The position numbers and the translations under genes were made by a program. A DNA stretch of 64,000 nt from JARBUG01 sp035628915 (GTDB lineage: Bacteria > Bacillota > Sulfobacillia > Symbiobacteriales > Symbiobacteriaceae): the NCBI GenBank assembly GCA_035628915.1, contig DASPIW010000021.1:45500-109499 (forward strand), read 5' to 3'. Below the pieces are notes generated by a model. The model had not been told where the DNA came from and made no database searches. It saw only the letters and a list, made by a program, of their open reading frames with translations. Positions 33,509 through 42,900 of the stretch are shown piece after piece; the first letter of the stretch is position 1, and each line of letters begins with the position of its first letter.

Positions 33509-34601
33509 TGATCGTTTCGGGGTTCAACCACGTCGGGTCGGGTTTGGCAATCAGCCGGGCGTTCTGGTAGGCCATATCCAGCGTAAGGATCGTGTTGCCG
33601 CGGTAACAGTCGTGGATTCGCTCCAGGGCGAGGGCGCAATCCGGGGCGCCTGAGAACTTGCCGGACAGATAGATCGGCATGAGAAACTGGATCTGTCCCG
33701 CGTAGAACTGCGGCACGACCAGCTTGTAGTTGCGCCTTGCCATCACCCGGGCAAACTCGACGGCTGACTGGAAGAGGGCGAAGAGCAGGCTGGGCCGCAT
33801 GGAGCGGTACTCGGCGGGAATCCGCTCAATGTTCTCTTTGATGATATGCACATCGTTGGTGACGACTTCCCGGGCCGGGTCGAAGATGACGTCGGCGAGG
33901 GTGTCAAAGAAGCTCGCCATCGCGGGTTTGCGGTTCTTGAACTCCTCCAGGACGATTCGGTCGTTTTCCAGTACGGGGCGTGCGTTCAGCAGTACGGCAG
34001 GGTTGCCCGGGTCCTCGTCGCACACAACGTAGATCTCCTTGAAGTACTCGTCGATCAGGCCGGTGTTGAAGAGCACGCGGCTGCCCTCACGCACCAGTTT
34101 GCCCTGCTGTTTCACCCGTTCGTAGGTCTTGGCCAGATACGACCGCAGGATCGGGTGCTTCTGCCGGGACTGGTAGTTGGCGTAGGTCCATTTCTCTTCC
34201 TTGTTGGCCATGTTGGCGACTTCCTCGAGAAACCGGGGGCCGTCATGCCAGTTCGGGAAGCACAGGTCGCCCAGGATGTAGCCGGGGCGCGGCGGGACCT
34301 GAAATCGGATTCCGAACCATTTTTGATACCCCGGGCGCTTGTTGATGTCACAGCGCGCCGTGATCTCTTCTCCGGCAGGGGTAGTGTAGCCCGTCGCAAA
34401 CTGCACCGAATCGGCTTCCTCTTCGCCGTTGACGGCTACCCCATCTTTGAAGTAATCGAACTGAGCGCGGCTCACTGCCGTACTCAGTTGTGCGGTCAGC
34501 TCGTCAAGGGCGGTATCGGGATTCCCACTGAGGCGCGCAAGATGCCGGAGGGCTCTCTCACGAATCTCCGGTGCGATGAAGGTAAAACTATCGAGTTCCA
34601 C
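33489..34601 (-). CDS. DUF3825-like protein of unknown function
   Basis: The GTG at 34601 (complement) follows GGAGGT at good spacing; the product has 370 residues with no membrane segment or signal. The middle block, from KHPILRSYLAKTYERVKQQG through VLFNTGLIDEYFKEIYVVCD, resembles DUF3825, a domain seen in RNA-related proteins. I am only moderately sure. The N-terminal half (FDYFKDGVAVNGEEE, then GYQKWFGIRFQVPPRPGYIL) is unfamiliar. The gene is separated from the glycosyltransferase upstream by about 100 bases on the same strand. Confidence 0.6.
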   Translation of the reverse strand: MELDSFTFIAPEIRERALRHLARLSGNPDTALDELTAQLSTAVSRAQFDYFKDGVAVNGEEEADSVQFATGYTTPAGEEITARCDINKRPGYQKWFGIRFQVPPRPGYILGDLCFPNWHDGPRFLEEVANMANKEEKWTYANYQSRQKHPILRSYLAKTYERVKQQGKLVREGSRVLFNTGLIDEYFKEIYVVCDEDPGNPAVLLNARPVLENDRIVLEEFKNRKPAMASFFDTLADVIFDPAREVVTNDVHIIKENIERIPAEYRSMRPSLLFALFQSAVEFARVMARRNYKLVVPQFYAGQIQFLMPIYLSGKFSGAPDCALALERIHDCYRGNTILTLDMAYQNARLIAKPDPTWLNPETITTEEDR

Positions 34602-34707
34602 GGATGTACCTCCAGTCAGATGGCCTTCGCTTGGTTTCGGGAAAGTCACGGCTTCTCCCTGCCGCTAGATACGAAAGCCGCCCCCGGTTTGAGGGGCGGC
34701 TTGTTCA

Positions 34708-36660
34708 CTATTCCTTCGTGCGGGGCGTCTTGACCCAGCCCTTCGGTGCCCGGCCCATGATCTTCAGCGCCAGGGCACTGGAGTAGGGGAGGGGCAGGAA
34801 GAAGGCGGAGAGCGGCAGGGTCAGGATTTCGGCGAAGCCGGTCACCTGGCGGGTCGGCGAAGCGTCGTCCATGTGCCGGTAGTAGTGGAAGAAGCAGTAG
34901 TAGGTAAAGCAGATGTAGAAAGGGCCCAGCATGCCGAAGACGTAGCGGACCCAGTACGGGGCGCCGCTCGGGTCGATTTTGCCCAGGGCGTACAGGGCGG
35001 CCACCACGATGGGAAGGAGGGCTAGCAGTTGGAAGAAGACCCAGGAGAAATGGCCTTTCCACCAGTACGTCCGCAGGAGCCGGTTTTTCTTTTCCGGATT
35101 GAGGCTCATGTCGGCCTTGATCTTGTCGTAGACCTGCAGGTAGCCGGCACCCCAGCGCAGGCGCTGGCGAAAGAAGGCCTTGAAAGTCGGGGGCGTCTGT
35201 TCGGACGAGGCGTAGGGCAGGAACTCCGGCCAGGCGTCGCCCTTGAGCCACGCGCGGGCGCCCAGTTCCATGTCTTCGGTCAGGACCGTGTCGTCGAAAC
35301 CGCCGATTTGGAGCATCAAATCGCGCGTGGCGAAGATGTTGGTGCCGCCGATGAAGGGAATGTCCCGGAGGAGGGCGGGAATCTGCCACTCGTGAGAGAC
35401 GGCCTGATACAGGCCGGCGATTTTGCAGAGGGGGCCGGTCTTCCAGAAGTTGCGGATTTGATAGACGGGGCCCTGGGCAATCTGGAACTTGTCGCCGACG
35501 GTCAGGCGGCGCCAGGCTACGTAGAGCAGCGTGTCGCGGTCGGGGCGGCTTTCAGCGTCGTAGAAAGCCCATACGGAAGCCCGGTCGTCGGCGAAGCGGA
35601 AGGCGTAGTTGAGCGCACGCCCCTTGGTGGAAGGGACGAAGTGGCCCGTGCAGACGCCGCCCACATACCCGTCGAAGTCCCAGGGAACGATGACGTGCTT
35701 GATGGCCGGCAGGTTGTGCTGCCCGGCGAACTCCCGGCGCTTTCGCTCCACGATGTCCTGCGTGGTGGGCATGGCCTCGGCGCAGGCGGCTTCGAGCCAT
35801 TCGGCCAGCTCTTCGGGCGTCGCTTTCTGAATCCGCCGGACGATGCGGGAGACCACCGTTTCAGACAGGGCTGCCAGTACTTTCTGTGTCAGGGGCGCTT
35901 TGGCCTGGGCGGCTTCGGTCATCAGCCGGGTGACCAGCTTTTCGGACTGTTCCTTCTTGAGCTGGGCGGCAGCCATGACCGTGGGGATAGCGAAGCTGAG
36001 GAAAGTCGGATAGAGCCGGTTCAGGTCGGCGGCAGTGATGCCGGGCAGGCAGCGGTGGATTGCCTCGACGAGGCGGTCGCGCTGGATCTTCCCGCGGCTG
36101 CCGACAAGGATGAGGGCCATGTCCCGCAGGATCTCCTGCCGGTGATGGGCGGAGAGGGAGAGGATATCGCGGACGGAGAGGTGCGCACCGGCCTTGCGGT
36201 CAGCCAGCTGCGCTTCTTCTAAGGCGAGGCGGCTGAGCAGGGCGATCAGCGTGGTTTCAGCGTTTTCGGCGCCGGACCAGGCTGCTTCGCCGGACAGGAA
36301 GGCGGTCAGCTCGGCAGCGACTTTTGCGCGCTCCTGCGCTGCGGCCTGCATTTCTTTCTCGTCGGTGACGACGATGACTTCGTAATGATTCGGAGAGTAG
36401 CGCAGCCGGGAGAGATGATCGACGGTCTTTTCAATAACGTCGGCTTCGTTGCGGGCGGGAACGAAGATCGCGAACCGGGGAATCTCCTTGCCCTGTTCGT
36501 GAGCGAGGTCCTCGATCATCGCTTCCGACAGGTCCGTAGGCCGGCGGCCGTAAAAGTTGCGGTCTGCATAGCGCTTCCACAAGAACATGCGGCTGAAGAA
36601 TAAGAACAGAGCAGCATAGAGAATCAGAAGGATAATGTAGATGCCTTGAGCGGTGGTCAC
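34708..36660 (-). CDS. Membrane glycosyltransferase, GT2/cellulose-synthase-like, with a long helical insertion
   Basis: The GTG start lies 12 bases after GAGGAGG; the product has 650 residues. There is one N-terminal membrane helix, then a GT-A domain: FAIFVPARNEADVIEKTVDH, VIVVTDE, FYDAESRPDRDTL (metal-binding acidic motif), GGTNIFATRDLM, LTEDMELGARA (catalytic acid) and RQRLRWGAGYLQV (QxxRW). About three C-terminal membrane spans follow. Between VTDE and the DAES motif lie over 200 charged, helical residues (about 100-330) that GT2 synthases normally lack. It should be a processive or repeat-unit surface-glycan synthase. The product is unknown. Confidence 0.82.
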   Translation of the reverse strand: MTTAQGIYIILLILYAALFLFFSRMFLWKRYADRNFYGRRPTDLSEAMIEDLAHEQGKEIPRFAIFVPARNEADVIEKTVDHLSRLRYSPNHYEVIVVTDEKEMQAAAQERAKVAAELTAFLSGEAAWSGAENAETTLIALLSRLALEEAQLADRKAGAHLSVRDILSLSAHHRQEILRDMALILVGSRGKIQRDRLVEAIHRCLPGITAADLNRLYPTFLSFAIPTVMAAAQLKKEQSEKLVTRLMTEAAQAKAPLTQKVLAALSETVVSRIVRRIQKATPEELAEWLEAACAEAMPTTQDIVERKRREFAGQHNLPAIKHVIVPWDFDGYVGGVCTGHFVPSTKGRALNYAFRFADDRASVWAFYDAESRPDRDTLLYVAWRRLTVGDKFQIAQGPVYQIRNFWKTGPLCKIAGLYQAVSHEWQIPALLRDIPFIGGTNIFATRDLMLQIGGFDDTVLTEDMELGARAWLKGDAWPEFLPYASSEQTPPTFKAFFRQRLRWGAGYLQVYDKIKADMSLNPEKKNRLLRTYWWKGHFSWVFFQLLALLPIVVAALYALGKIDPSGAPYWVRYVFGMLGPFYICFTYYCFFHYYRHMDDASPTRQVTGFAEILTLPLSAFFLPLPYSSALALKIMGRAPKGWVKTPRTKE

Positions 36661-36923
36661 GGTACTCTCGTGCCTCCTCGATTCCAGTCGGCGTGCAAAC
36701 TTTTGGAGCAGCTGCCCCGGCTGTGTGGTGTTTAGAAGAAAGCGGGCGCCGGGGTCGCAGGGTACGGCGTCCTTTTTTGGTTTTCTGAGGCCGGTTCTCC
36801 TAGTTTAAGCAGTAGACAATTGACTTTATCTGGTATATTTCCGCGCCCTCAAGGAGTATAACGCTTCTTTGGGTTACCGTCAATTGGAAGTTCGGGGGAT
36901 CGGCCTCATCCTTTGGCATGATC

Positions 36924-36952
36924 TTGACACCCAGGATCAGCGGGCATAAAAT
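36924..36952 (+). promoter_or_regulatory. Sigma-A promoter of the imuB-like gene
   Basis: TTGACA (36924-36929), a 17-base spacer and TAAAAT (36947-36952) are near consensus. Two LexA-type boxes lie directly downstream at the expected start of transcription. The stretch 36661-36923, between this promoter and the glycosyltransferase start, shows nothing else that I can identify. Confidence 0.8.
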
Positions 36953-36962
36953 GGTCTACACA

Positions 36963-36989
36963 GAACGTATGTTTGGGGAACGCATGTTC
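36963..36989 (+). promoter_or_regulatory. Two LexA (SOS) boxes upstream of the imuB-like gene
   Basis: GAACGCATGTTC (36978-36989) is an exact GAAC-N4-GTTC box, the core bound by Gram-positive LexA. GAACGTATGTTT (36963-36974) is a one-base variant next to it. Both cover the region just after the -10, where a repressor would block the polymerase. Confidence 0.8.
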
Positions 36990-37036
36990 GATAATAGAGA
37001 TGAAACTGAAGCGAATCGTCCGGGAGGGATAGGCGG

Positions 37037-38329
37037 GTGCATTGGATCTGTTATATCGAGGTCCAGGGGCTGTATGCCGCCGCAGCCCGCATGGCGGGAG
37101 TTGCGCCGGAAGGCCGGCCCGTGGTGATTTTGCGGGATGGCCGGGTTTTTGACGGCTGCCGTGAAGCGTTCTCCGGCGGTCTGGTGCTGGGCGCCCCGGC
37201 GCGCCAGGTCCTGCGCGATGCGCCGCGGGCTGCTGTGATCGAATACGCCCAGGTAAACGCGGCCGGGGCCGCCAAAGCCTGGTGGGATCAGTGCTTGTCC
37301 CACACGCCGTACGTGGAGCCGGTGGAGCTGCATCAGCTTTATCTTTCCCTGCCGGCGCCGGAGGACCACCTGTCAGCTGCCGTCCGGGCAGAAGCGGCAG
37401 AACTGGTGGCGCTGGCCGGCGGTCATGGTTTCGTGGCGTTCGCAGGCATCGCACCGGCCAAGCTGGTGGCCCGGGCGGCGGCGCTGGCCTGCAAGGAAGG
37501 CTGGCTGCTGCGGCGCCCGGGCATAGGGACCCGCAGCGGCACGCCTGCGACGACCGCATTTGTCCAGTCGGGGGAGGAGGAGCAATTCCTCGCGCCCCTG
37601 CCGGTCGGGTATCTGCCCGGTCCGCCCGACCTGCAGCGGCGCCTGGGCCGGCTGGGGCTGAAGACGATCGGCGAAGCGGCCCGGATTCCGGAGGGGGAAT
37701 GGTTGGGCCAGCTCGGCCCCATGGGGCGGCAGATCTTTCGGTGGAGCCGCGGCATCGACGGCGAGCCCGTGCGGCCCTGTTATCCGCCCCGGACGCTGGT
37801 GCGGCGGGTGGAGTTCGCCGAAGAGGTCCGGGACCGGGATCATGCGGAGGCGGTCGCTGGCCGGCACGCGGCCCTGCTGGCCCGGCAGCTGGCGGCGAAA
37901 GGCGAGGGCTGCCAGGAGGTGGCCCTGCTGCTCGAGCGGGCCGACGGCCCGCCCCTGCAGGCCGTGCGGACGCTGGCGAAGCTGCAGCAGGGGGCCTATC
38001 CGATTCAGCAGGCAGTGCGGACGCTGCTGGGCGAAGTGCTCGCCCGGGCGGCCGAGGGGCGCGATACGCCGGCAGACGGCTGGGACCGGGGCGTGCCGGT
38101 CACGGCGCTGACCGTGACACTGGGGCTAATCGGCCCCATGCCCTGGCAGCAGATGGACCTGTGGGACGATTCGGGCCGCCGGGAGCGGGAGGAACGGCTG
38201 GAGCGGGCGCTGACGCTGCTGCACGAGCGGTTCCCGACCCGCATGGTCGGGCTGGGGCCCAGGGGCGGCGTATCGTGGAAGGAGCAGATGCTCCAGTTCG
38301 TCGACCCCTACCGGTGGGCGCTCTCGTAA
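37037..38329 (+). CDS. imuB: ImuB-like, catalytically degenerate Y-family DNA polymerase
   Basis: The GTG start has GGAGG 9 bases upstream; the product has 430 residues. The fold of DinB/UmuC proteins can be followed (GRPVVIL, RLGRLGLKTIGEAARIPEGE, IFRWSRGIDGEPVRP), but the catalytic acids are lost. The usual first Asp block reads YIEVQGLY, and the SIDE motif reads ELHQLYL with His99-Gln100. A beta-clamp motif, QMDLWD, lies at residues 372-377. This matches ImuB, an inactive Y-family protein that links the clamp to DnaE2 in induced mutagenesis. LexA boxes precede it, and dnaE2 follows two genes later. Confidence 0.85.
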   Translation: MHWICYIEVQGLYAAAARMAGVAPEGRPVVILRDGRVFDGCREAFSGGLVLGAPARQVLRDAPRAAVIEYAQVNAAGAAKAWWDQCLSHTPYVEPVELHQLYLSLPAPEDHLSAAVRAEAAELVALAGGHGFVAFAGIAPAKLVARAAALACKEGWLLRRPGIGTRSGTPATTAFVQSGEEEQFLAPLPVGYLPGPPDLQRRLGRLGLKTIGEAARIPEGEWLGQLGPMGRQIFRWSRGIDGEPVRPCYPPRTLVRRVEFAEEVRDRDHAEAVAGRHAALLARQLAAKGEGCQEVALLLERADGPPLQAVRTLAKLQQGAYPIQQAVRTLLGEVLARAAEGRDTPADGWDRGVPVTALTVTLGLIGPMPWQQMDLWDDSGRREREERLERALTLLHERFPTRMVGLGPRGGVSWKEQMLQFVDPYRWALS

Positions 38330-38344
38330 ACGGGGTGGGGTGAG

Positions 38345-38593
38345 ATGGCCAGGATCATGAACAAGCTGGTCGACGTGGCGACTGGGCCGGGCGGCCGGCC
38401 GGTCGCCTTCAAATGGACCGGCGGGCGGTACCGGGTGCGGGAAGTGTTGGATCACTGGCTGGAAGCAGGCCGTTGGTGGGAGCAGGAAAGCGAGAAATCC
38501 ACCTGGCGGGTGGCGACGTTCGAAGGCGGGGTCTTTGAACTCACCTTCGACCCTGGCGGGCGCCGGTGGTTGCTGTATAAGGCGTACGACTGA
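38345..38593 (+). CDS. Small protein of the mutagenesis cassette (DUF6504-like)
   Basis: The 82-residue protein starts 15 bases after the imuB-like stop, with GGGGTG ahead of the ATG. The sequence has a compact beta pattern with conserved-looking aromatic residues: RPVAFKWTGGRYRVREVLDH, GRWWEQE, WRVATFEGG and a final RRWLLYKAYD. It resembles short DUF6504-type proteins that I associate with ImuB/DnaE2 loci in Gram-positive and Deinococcus-group bacteria. That link is from memory and should be checked. Function is unknown; nucleic-acid binding or bridging between the polymerases is possible. Confidence 0.65.
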   Translation: MARIMNKLVDVATGPGGRPVAFKWTGGRYRVREVLDHWLEAGRWWEQESEKSTWRVATFEGGVFELTFDPGGRRWLLYKAYD

Positions 38594-38673
38594 AAGGGGA
38601 ATGGGACAGGATTCTGCCGTGGCGAAATAAAAGACCCACACGGACACCCAGACAAGGCCCCACTATTTCCTCC

Positions 38674-38722
38674 TTGACGAACACACGTTCGAAATATAGA
38701 CTGTATATGAGAACATACGTTC
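38674..38722 (+). promoter_or_regulatory. LexA-controlled promoter region with two exact SOS boxes
   Basis: GAACACACGTTC (38679-38690) and GAACATACGTTC (38711-38722) are both exact GAAC-N4-GTTC boxes, 32 bases apart. A -35 (TTGACG, 38674-38679) touches the first box, with -10-like TAGACT 17 bases on. In the 330-base gap 38594-38923 this is followed by a sigma-54 promoter. The boxes lie about 145-190 bases upstream of that site, where an activator's enhancer would also be expected. Confidence 0.78.
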
Positions 38723-38865
38723 TAGTCAGAAACAACCTGCCATTCTACAATTCGAGACATTCATACGCTATACGGTCTACTTTTGGAGACATTCGCGGTG
38801 CCGCCCCGCGGCTGTCGCCGCCTGCAGGCCGCTTCAGGCAAGCGTTTGCGCCAGACTGGCCGGGT

Positions 38866-38881
38866 TGGCATAAAAGTTGCT
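38866..38881 (+). promoter_or_regulatory. Sigma-54 (-24/-12) promoter upstream of the activator-dnaE2 genes
   Basis: TGGCATAAAAGTTGCT fits every fixed position of the consensus TGGCAYR-N4-TTGCW. It lies 43 bases ahead of the activator's start codon, correctly oriented, so transcription would begin near 38893. Confidence 0.78.
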
Positions 38882-38923
38882 TCACCTACGGAGAGCTTCC
38901 AAGAACCAGAAAGGGTGACAGCG

Positions 38924-39880
38924 GTGGAGTTCGCGACGCGCAACCCCCGGATGCAAGAACTGCTGAACCAGACGCAAAAACTGGCCAAAAGCGAGCACAC
39001 GGTGCTGCTGCAGGGCGAGAGCGGCACGGGGAAGGAGCGGCTGGCCTGGTATATTCACAGACACTCGGCCCGGGCGACCGGACCATTTATCAAGGTCGAC
39101 TGCACAACCGTTCCGGAGAGCCTGTGGGAATCGGAACTGTTCGGGTACGCCAAGGGCGCCTTTACGGGCGCCAACCGGGAAGGAAAGCTGGGCAAGTTCG
39201 ACCTGGCGCAGGGCGGCACGATCTTCCTCGACGAAATCGGCGATGTGCCCCTGCCCATTCAGGCCAAGCTGCTCCGGATTCTGCAGGACAAATCGTTTGA
39301 CCCGGTCGGCGCCGTGGAGACCCGGAAGGTGGACGTGCGGGTGATTGCCGCGACCAACAAGGATCTGGGCAATCTCAAGGACCGCGGACTCTTCCGGGAA
39401 GACCTGTACTACCGGCTCAACGTCCTGCGCCTGACCCTGATTCCCCTCCGCGACCGCAAGGAAGACATTGAACTGCTGACCCAGGAGATTCTGACCGCCC
39501 AGATGGAAAAAGGCATCGCCCCGCCCCGACTGACGGCGGAGGCGATTGCCGCCGTCCTGCTCTACAACTGGCCGGGCAACATACGGGAGCTGGAAAACGC
39601 GTGCAAGCGGGCGCTGGTGCTGGCCGGGTCCTACGGCCCCGTCGACGTGAAGCATCTGCCCGCCGAAGTGGCGGGCAACCTGCAGGAGCCGCCGCCCAGG
39701 CAACTTTTCAAGCGGTACATGAAATCTGCCGAACTGCTCTTGATTCGCTGGGCGCTGGCCACCTGCGGCAACGACCGAACCAAAGCAGCCAAGTTTCTCG
39801 GGCTTTCCCGGGCGGCGCTCTACAAGAAGCTGAAGATCTACCCCGAGTTCAAACAGCACACCGCCGAGCCCGAGGAATAG
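38924..39880 (+). CDS. Sigma-54-dependent transcriptional activator without sensor domain (PspF-like architecture)
   Basis: The GTG at 38924, with AAAGGGTGA 7 bases upstream, gives 319 residues. The protein goes straight into the AAA+ domain: GESGTGKE (Walker A, from residue 31), GYAKGAFTGA (GAFTGA loop at 78-83, which touches sigma-54), GTIFLDEIGD (Walker B), REDLYYRLNVLRLTLIPLRD and NWPGNIRELENACKRA. The C-terminus is a Fis-type helix-turn-helix (NDRTKAAKFLGLSRAALYKK). There is no receiver, GAF or PAS domain, so control must come from its expression or a partner. A consensus sigma-54 promoter and two LexA boxes precede it, and dnaE2 follows within 30 bases. Confidence 0.93.
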   Translation: MEFATRNPRMQELLNQTQKLAKSEHTVLLQGESGTGKERLAWYIHRHSARATGPFIKVDCTTVPESLWESELFGYAKGAFTGANREGKLGKFDLAQGGTIFLDEIGDVPLPIQAKLLRILQDKSFDPVGAVETRKVDVRVIAATNKDLGNLKDRGLFREDLYYRLNVLRLTLIPLRDRKEDIELLTQEILTAQMEKGIAPPRLTAEAIAAVLLYNWPGNIRELENACKRALVLAGSYGPVDVKHLPAEVAGNLQEPPPRQLFKRYMKSAELLLIRWALATCGNDRTKAAKFLGLSRAALYKKLKIYPEFKQHTAEPEE

Positions 39881-39908
39881 GCAAAGAGCGGAAGGCGGTG
39901 TGAGCGCC

Positions 39909-42900
39909 ATGAGCTTCGTCCATCTGCACGTGCATTCGCCGTTCTCCTTCCTGGACGGGGCATCTCGTTTGGATGCCCTTATTGAGGAGGCAGCCCTGCA
40001 GAGGATGCCCGCCCTGACCCTGACCGACCACGACAACGTATCCGGTGCTGTGCGCTTTCAGAAGAAATGTCTTGACGCAGGGCTGCTGCCCATTCAGGGC
40101 GCCGAACTGACGCTGCAGGGCGGCCATCACCTGACTCTGCTGGCTACGGGGCCGACCGGCTACGCCACGCTCTGCCGCATCATCACGGCGGCGCATATCG
40201 GCATGGATCCCGCACACATGGGCGCCGGCGGCCTTCTGTCGCTGGCGCCCGGTCATCAGCGGCTGCAGCCGGCGGCGCCCATGAGCGTCTTCAGCTATGG
40301 CACCGAGGGGCTGATCGCCCTGTCGGGCTGCCGCCGGGGCGAAGTGCCGTCGCTGATTCTGCGGGGGCGCCTTGCCGAGGCGGAAGCGGCGGCCCGGCGC
40401 TACGCCGCCTGGTTTCCCGGGCGCTTCTATTTAGAGGTGCAGGATGACCGGCTCCCCGGCGAGCGGATGCTCCACTCGGCCCTGCGGGAGCTGGGCGAAC
40501 ACCTCGGCCTGCCCCTGGTGGCCACGGGTAATGTCCATTACCGCACTCGGGAAGAGTTTTTCGTTCACGACCTGCTGACTTGTGTCCGTACCCTGACCCG
40601 GCTCGATCAGCCCCACGCCGAACGGCGGCTGAACGCCGAGAACTATATGAAGCCGCCGGCTCTCATGGCTGAACGCTTCCGGGACCTGCCGGACGCCGTG
40701 ACGGGTACGCTGAAAATCGCAGAGCAATGCAGCCCGAGCCTGGACTTGGGAGCGAAGCTCTTTCCCCAATATGATGTGCCCCAGGGCATGAGCGCCCTGG
40801 CGTACCTGCGGCAGCTGGTCTACGAGGGCGCCCGCCGCCGCTACGGGCGCATCACCGAAAAGGTCGAGACGCGGCTGGAGCATGAACTGCGGATCATCGG
40901 CCAGCTCGGCTATGAAGACTACTTCCTGCTGGTCTGGGATGTGGCCCGCTACGCCCGCAGCCGGGGCTTCCGGGGTGCGGGCCGCGGTTCAGCGGCCGAC
41001 TCGGCCGTCGCCTACTGCCTCTTTATTACGGATGTGGACGCCATCGCCCGGGGGCTCTTGTTTGAACGGTTCATGAGCCTGGAGCGGGCGGAGAAGCCGG
41101 ATATCGATATCGACTTCGACGCCCGTTACCGCGACGAGGTGGCGAACTACGTCTACCGCAAGTACGGCTACGACCGGGTCGCCTCGGTCTGCACCTACAA
41201 CACGTTCCATGCCCGTTCGGCCATTCGGGACCTGGGCAAGGCCATGGGCTTCGCCGAACCCGAAATCGACTTTCTGGCCAAGCGGATGCCGTACTTCGCG
41301 GGGGCCGATGACATTCTTGAAGTGATGGGCCGGCTCCCGGAGCTGCGGCAGTCCGGCATACCCTGGCACAAGTTCGAGCAGCTGCTGCAGGCATGCGCAA
41401 AAATTGCCCGGCTGCCCCGGTTCATGGGGACCCACCTGGGGGGACTGGTGATCTCCCGGCGGCCCCTGCTCGAAGTGACGCCCCTGCAGATGGCAGCCAA
41501 GGGCTGCGCTGTCTGCCAGTTCGACAAGGAGTACGTGGAGGATCTGGGGCTGGTCAAACTCGACCTGCTCAGCCTCAGAACGTTTTCCGCCGTCGACGAC
41601 GCCTCCCGGATGCTGGAGGTGGGCGGCTTCGACTACGAGCGGATTCCCTCGGAGGATCGGGAGACCTACGAAATGCTGGGCACCGGCGAGACCGTTGGCG
41701 TCTTTCAGCTGGAAAGCCCCGCCCAGCGGGCCCTGCAGGCCCGGCTCGGCGCCGACCGGTTTGAAGATATTGTCGCCAGCGTGGCGATCATCCGCCCCGG
41801 GCCGATCAAGGGCAATATGGTGGAGCCGTTTTTAGCCAGGCGGCACGGCCAGGAGGAGATCACCTATCTGCATCCCAAGCTGGAGCCGATTTTGTCGAAG
41901 ACTTACGGCGTCGTCCTCTTCCAGGAGCAGGTGATCGAGATCGCCACGGCGGTGGCGGGTTTCAGCCCCGGCGAGGCCGACCAGCTCCGCCGGGTGATGA
42001 CCAAGGCGCGCAACAAGGAAGATATGGTGGCCATCGGGCGCCTCTTCGTCGAAAAGGCGATGCAGGCGGGCGTCGATCCGGCGGTGGCGGACACGATTTT
42101 CTCCTACGTGCAGGGCTACGCCAGCTACGGCTTCTGCGAAGCCCACGCGGCGGCCTTCGCCAACACGGCCTACAAGACGGCCTATCTGGTCCGGCATCAT
42201 CCGGCGGAGTACTTTGCCGCACTCATGTCGGCCCAGCCCATGGGATACTACCCCATTAACACCCTTGCAGGCGACGCCGCTCGGCGGGGCGCCGGCCTCC
42301 TGCCGGTCGACATCAACCGGAGCGAGCCTGCTTTCACGGTGGAGGAGTGGTCGCCGGAAGCCTGGGACGCGTTTTGGCGCCATGAAGGCGGCCACCGGCC
42401 GCCGTACCCGGCACTGGGCAAGGCGATTCGCATCGGGCTCAAGCAGGTCAAGGGCGTGGGTAAGCCCGTCTACGATGCGATTATGGAAGGGCGGGGCGCC
42501 GGGTTCACGTCGCTGCTGGACTTTTGCCGCAAGACCGAGGGGAAGGTGCCGCGCGACAGCCTGGAGGCACTGGTGCTGGCGGGCGCCTTCGACTGCCTGC
42601 ACGGCAACCGGCGGGAGCTGCTCTGGCAGGTGCCCCATGCGCTGGAAGCCGCCCGGGCAGTCGATTCGCCCCAGGGCATGCTGGAGTTCGAAGTGGAGCG
42701 CCGGGCGCTGCCCGACTTCTCGCCGTCGGAGAAGTATCTGAAGGAGTATGAGTTGCTGGGGCTGATGGTCCGGGGCCACTACATGGTCTTTGCCCGCGAA
42801 GACTTGAAGCGGCAGGGGTATTTGACGGCAGCCCAGGCCAAACAGGCGGAGCGGGGGGCGCTGGTCAAGGTGGCGGGGGTGGCCGTGCGGCCCCACCGCC

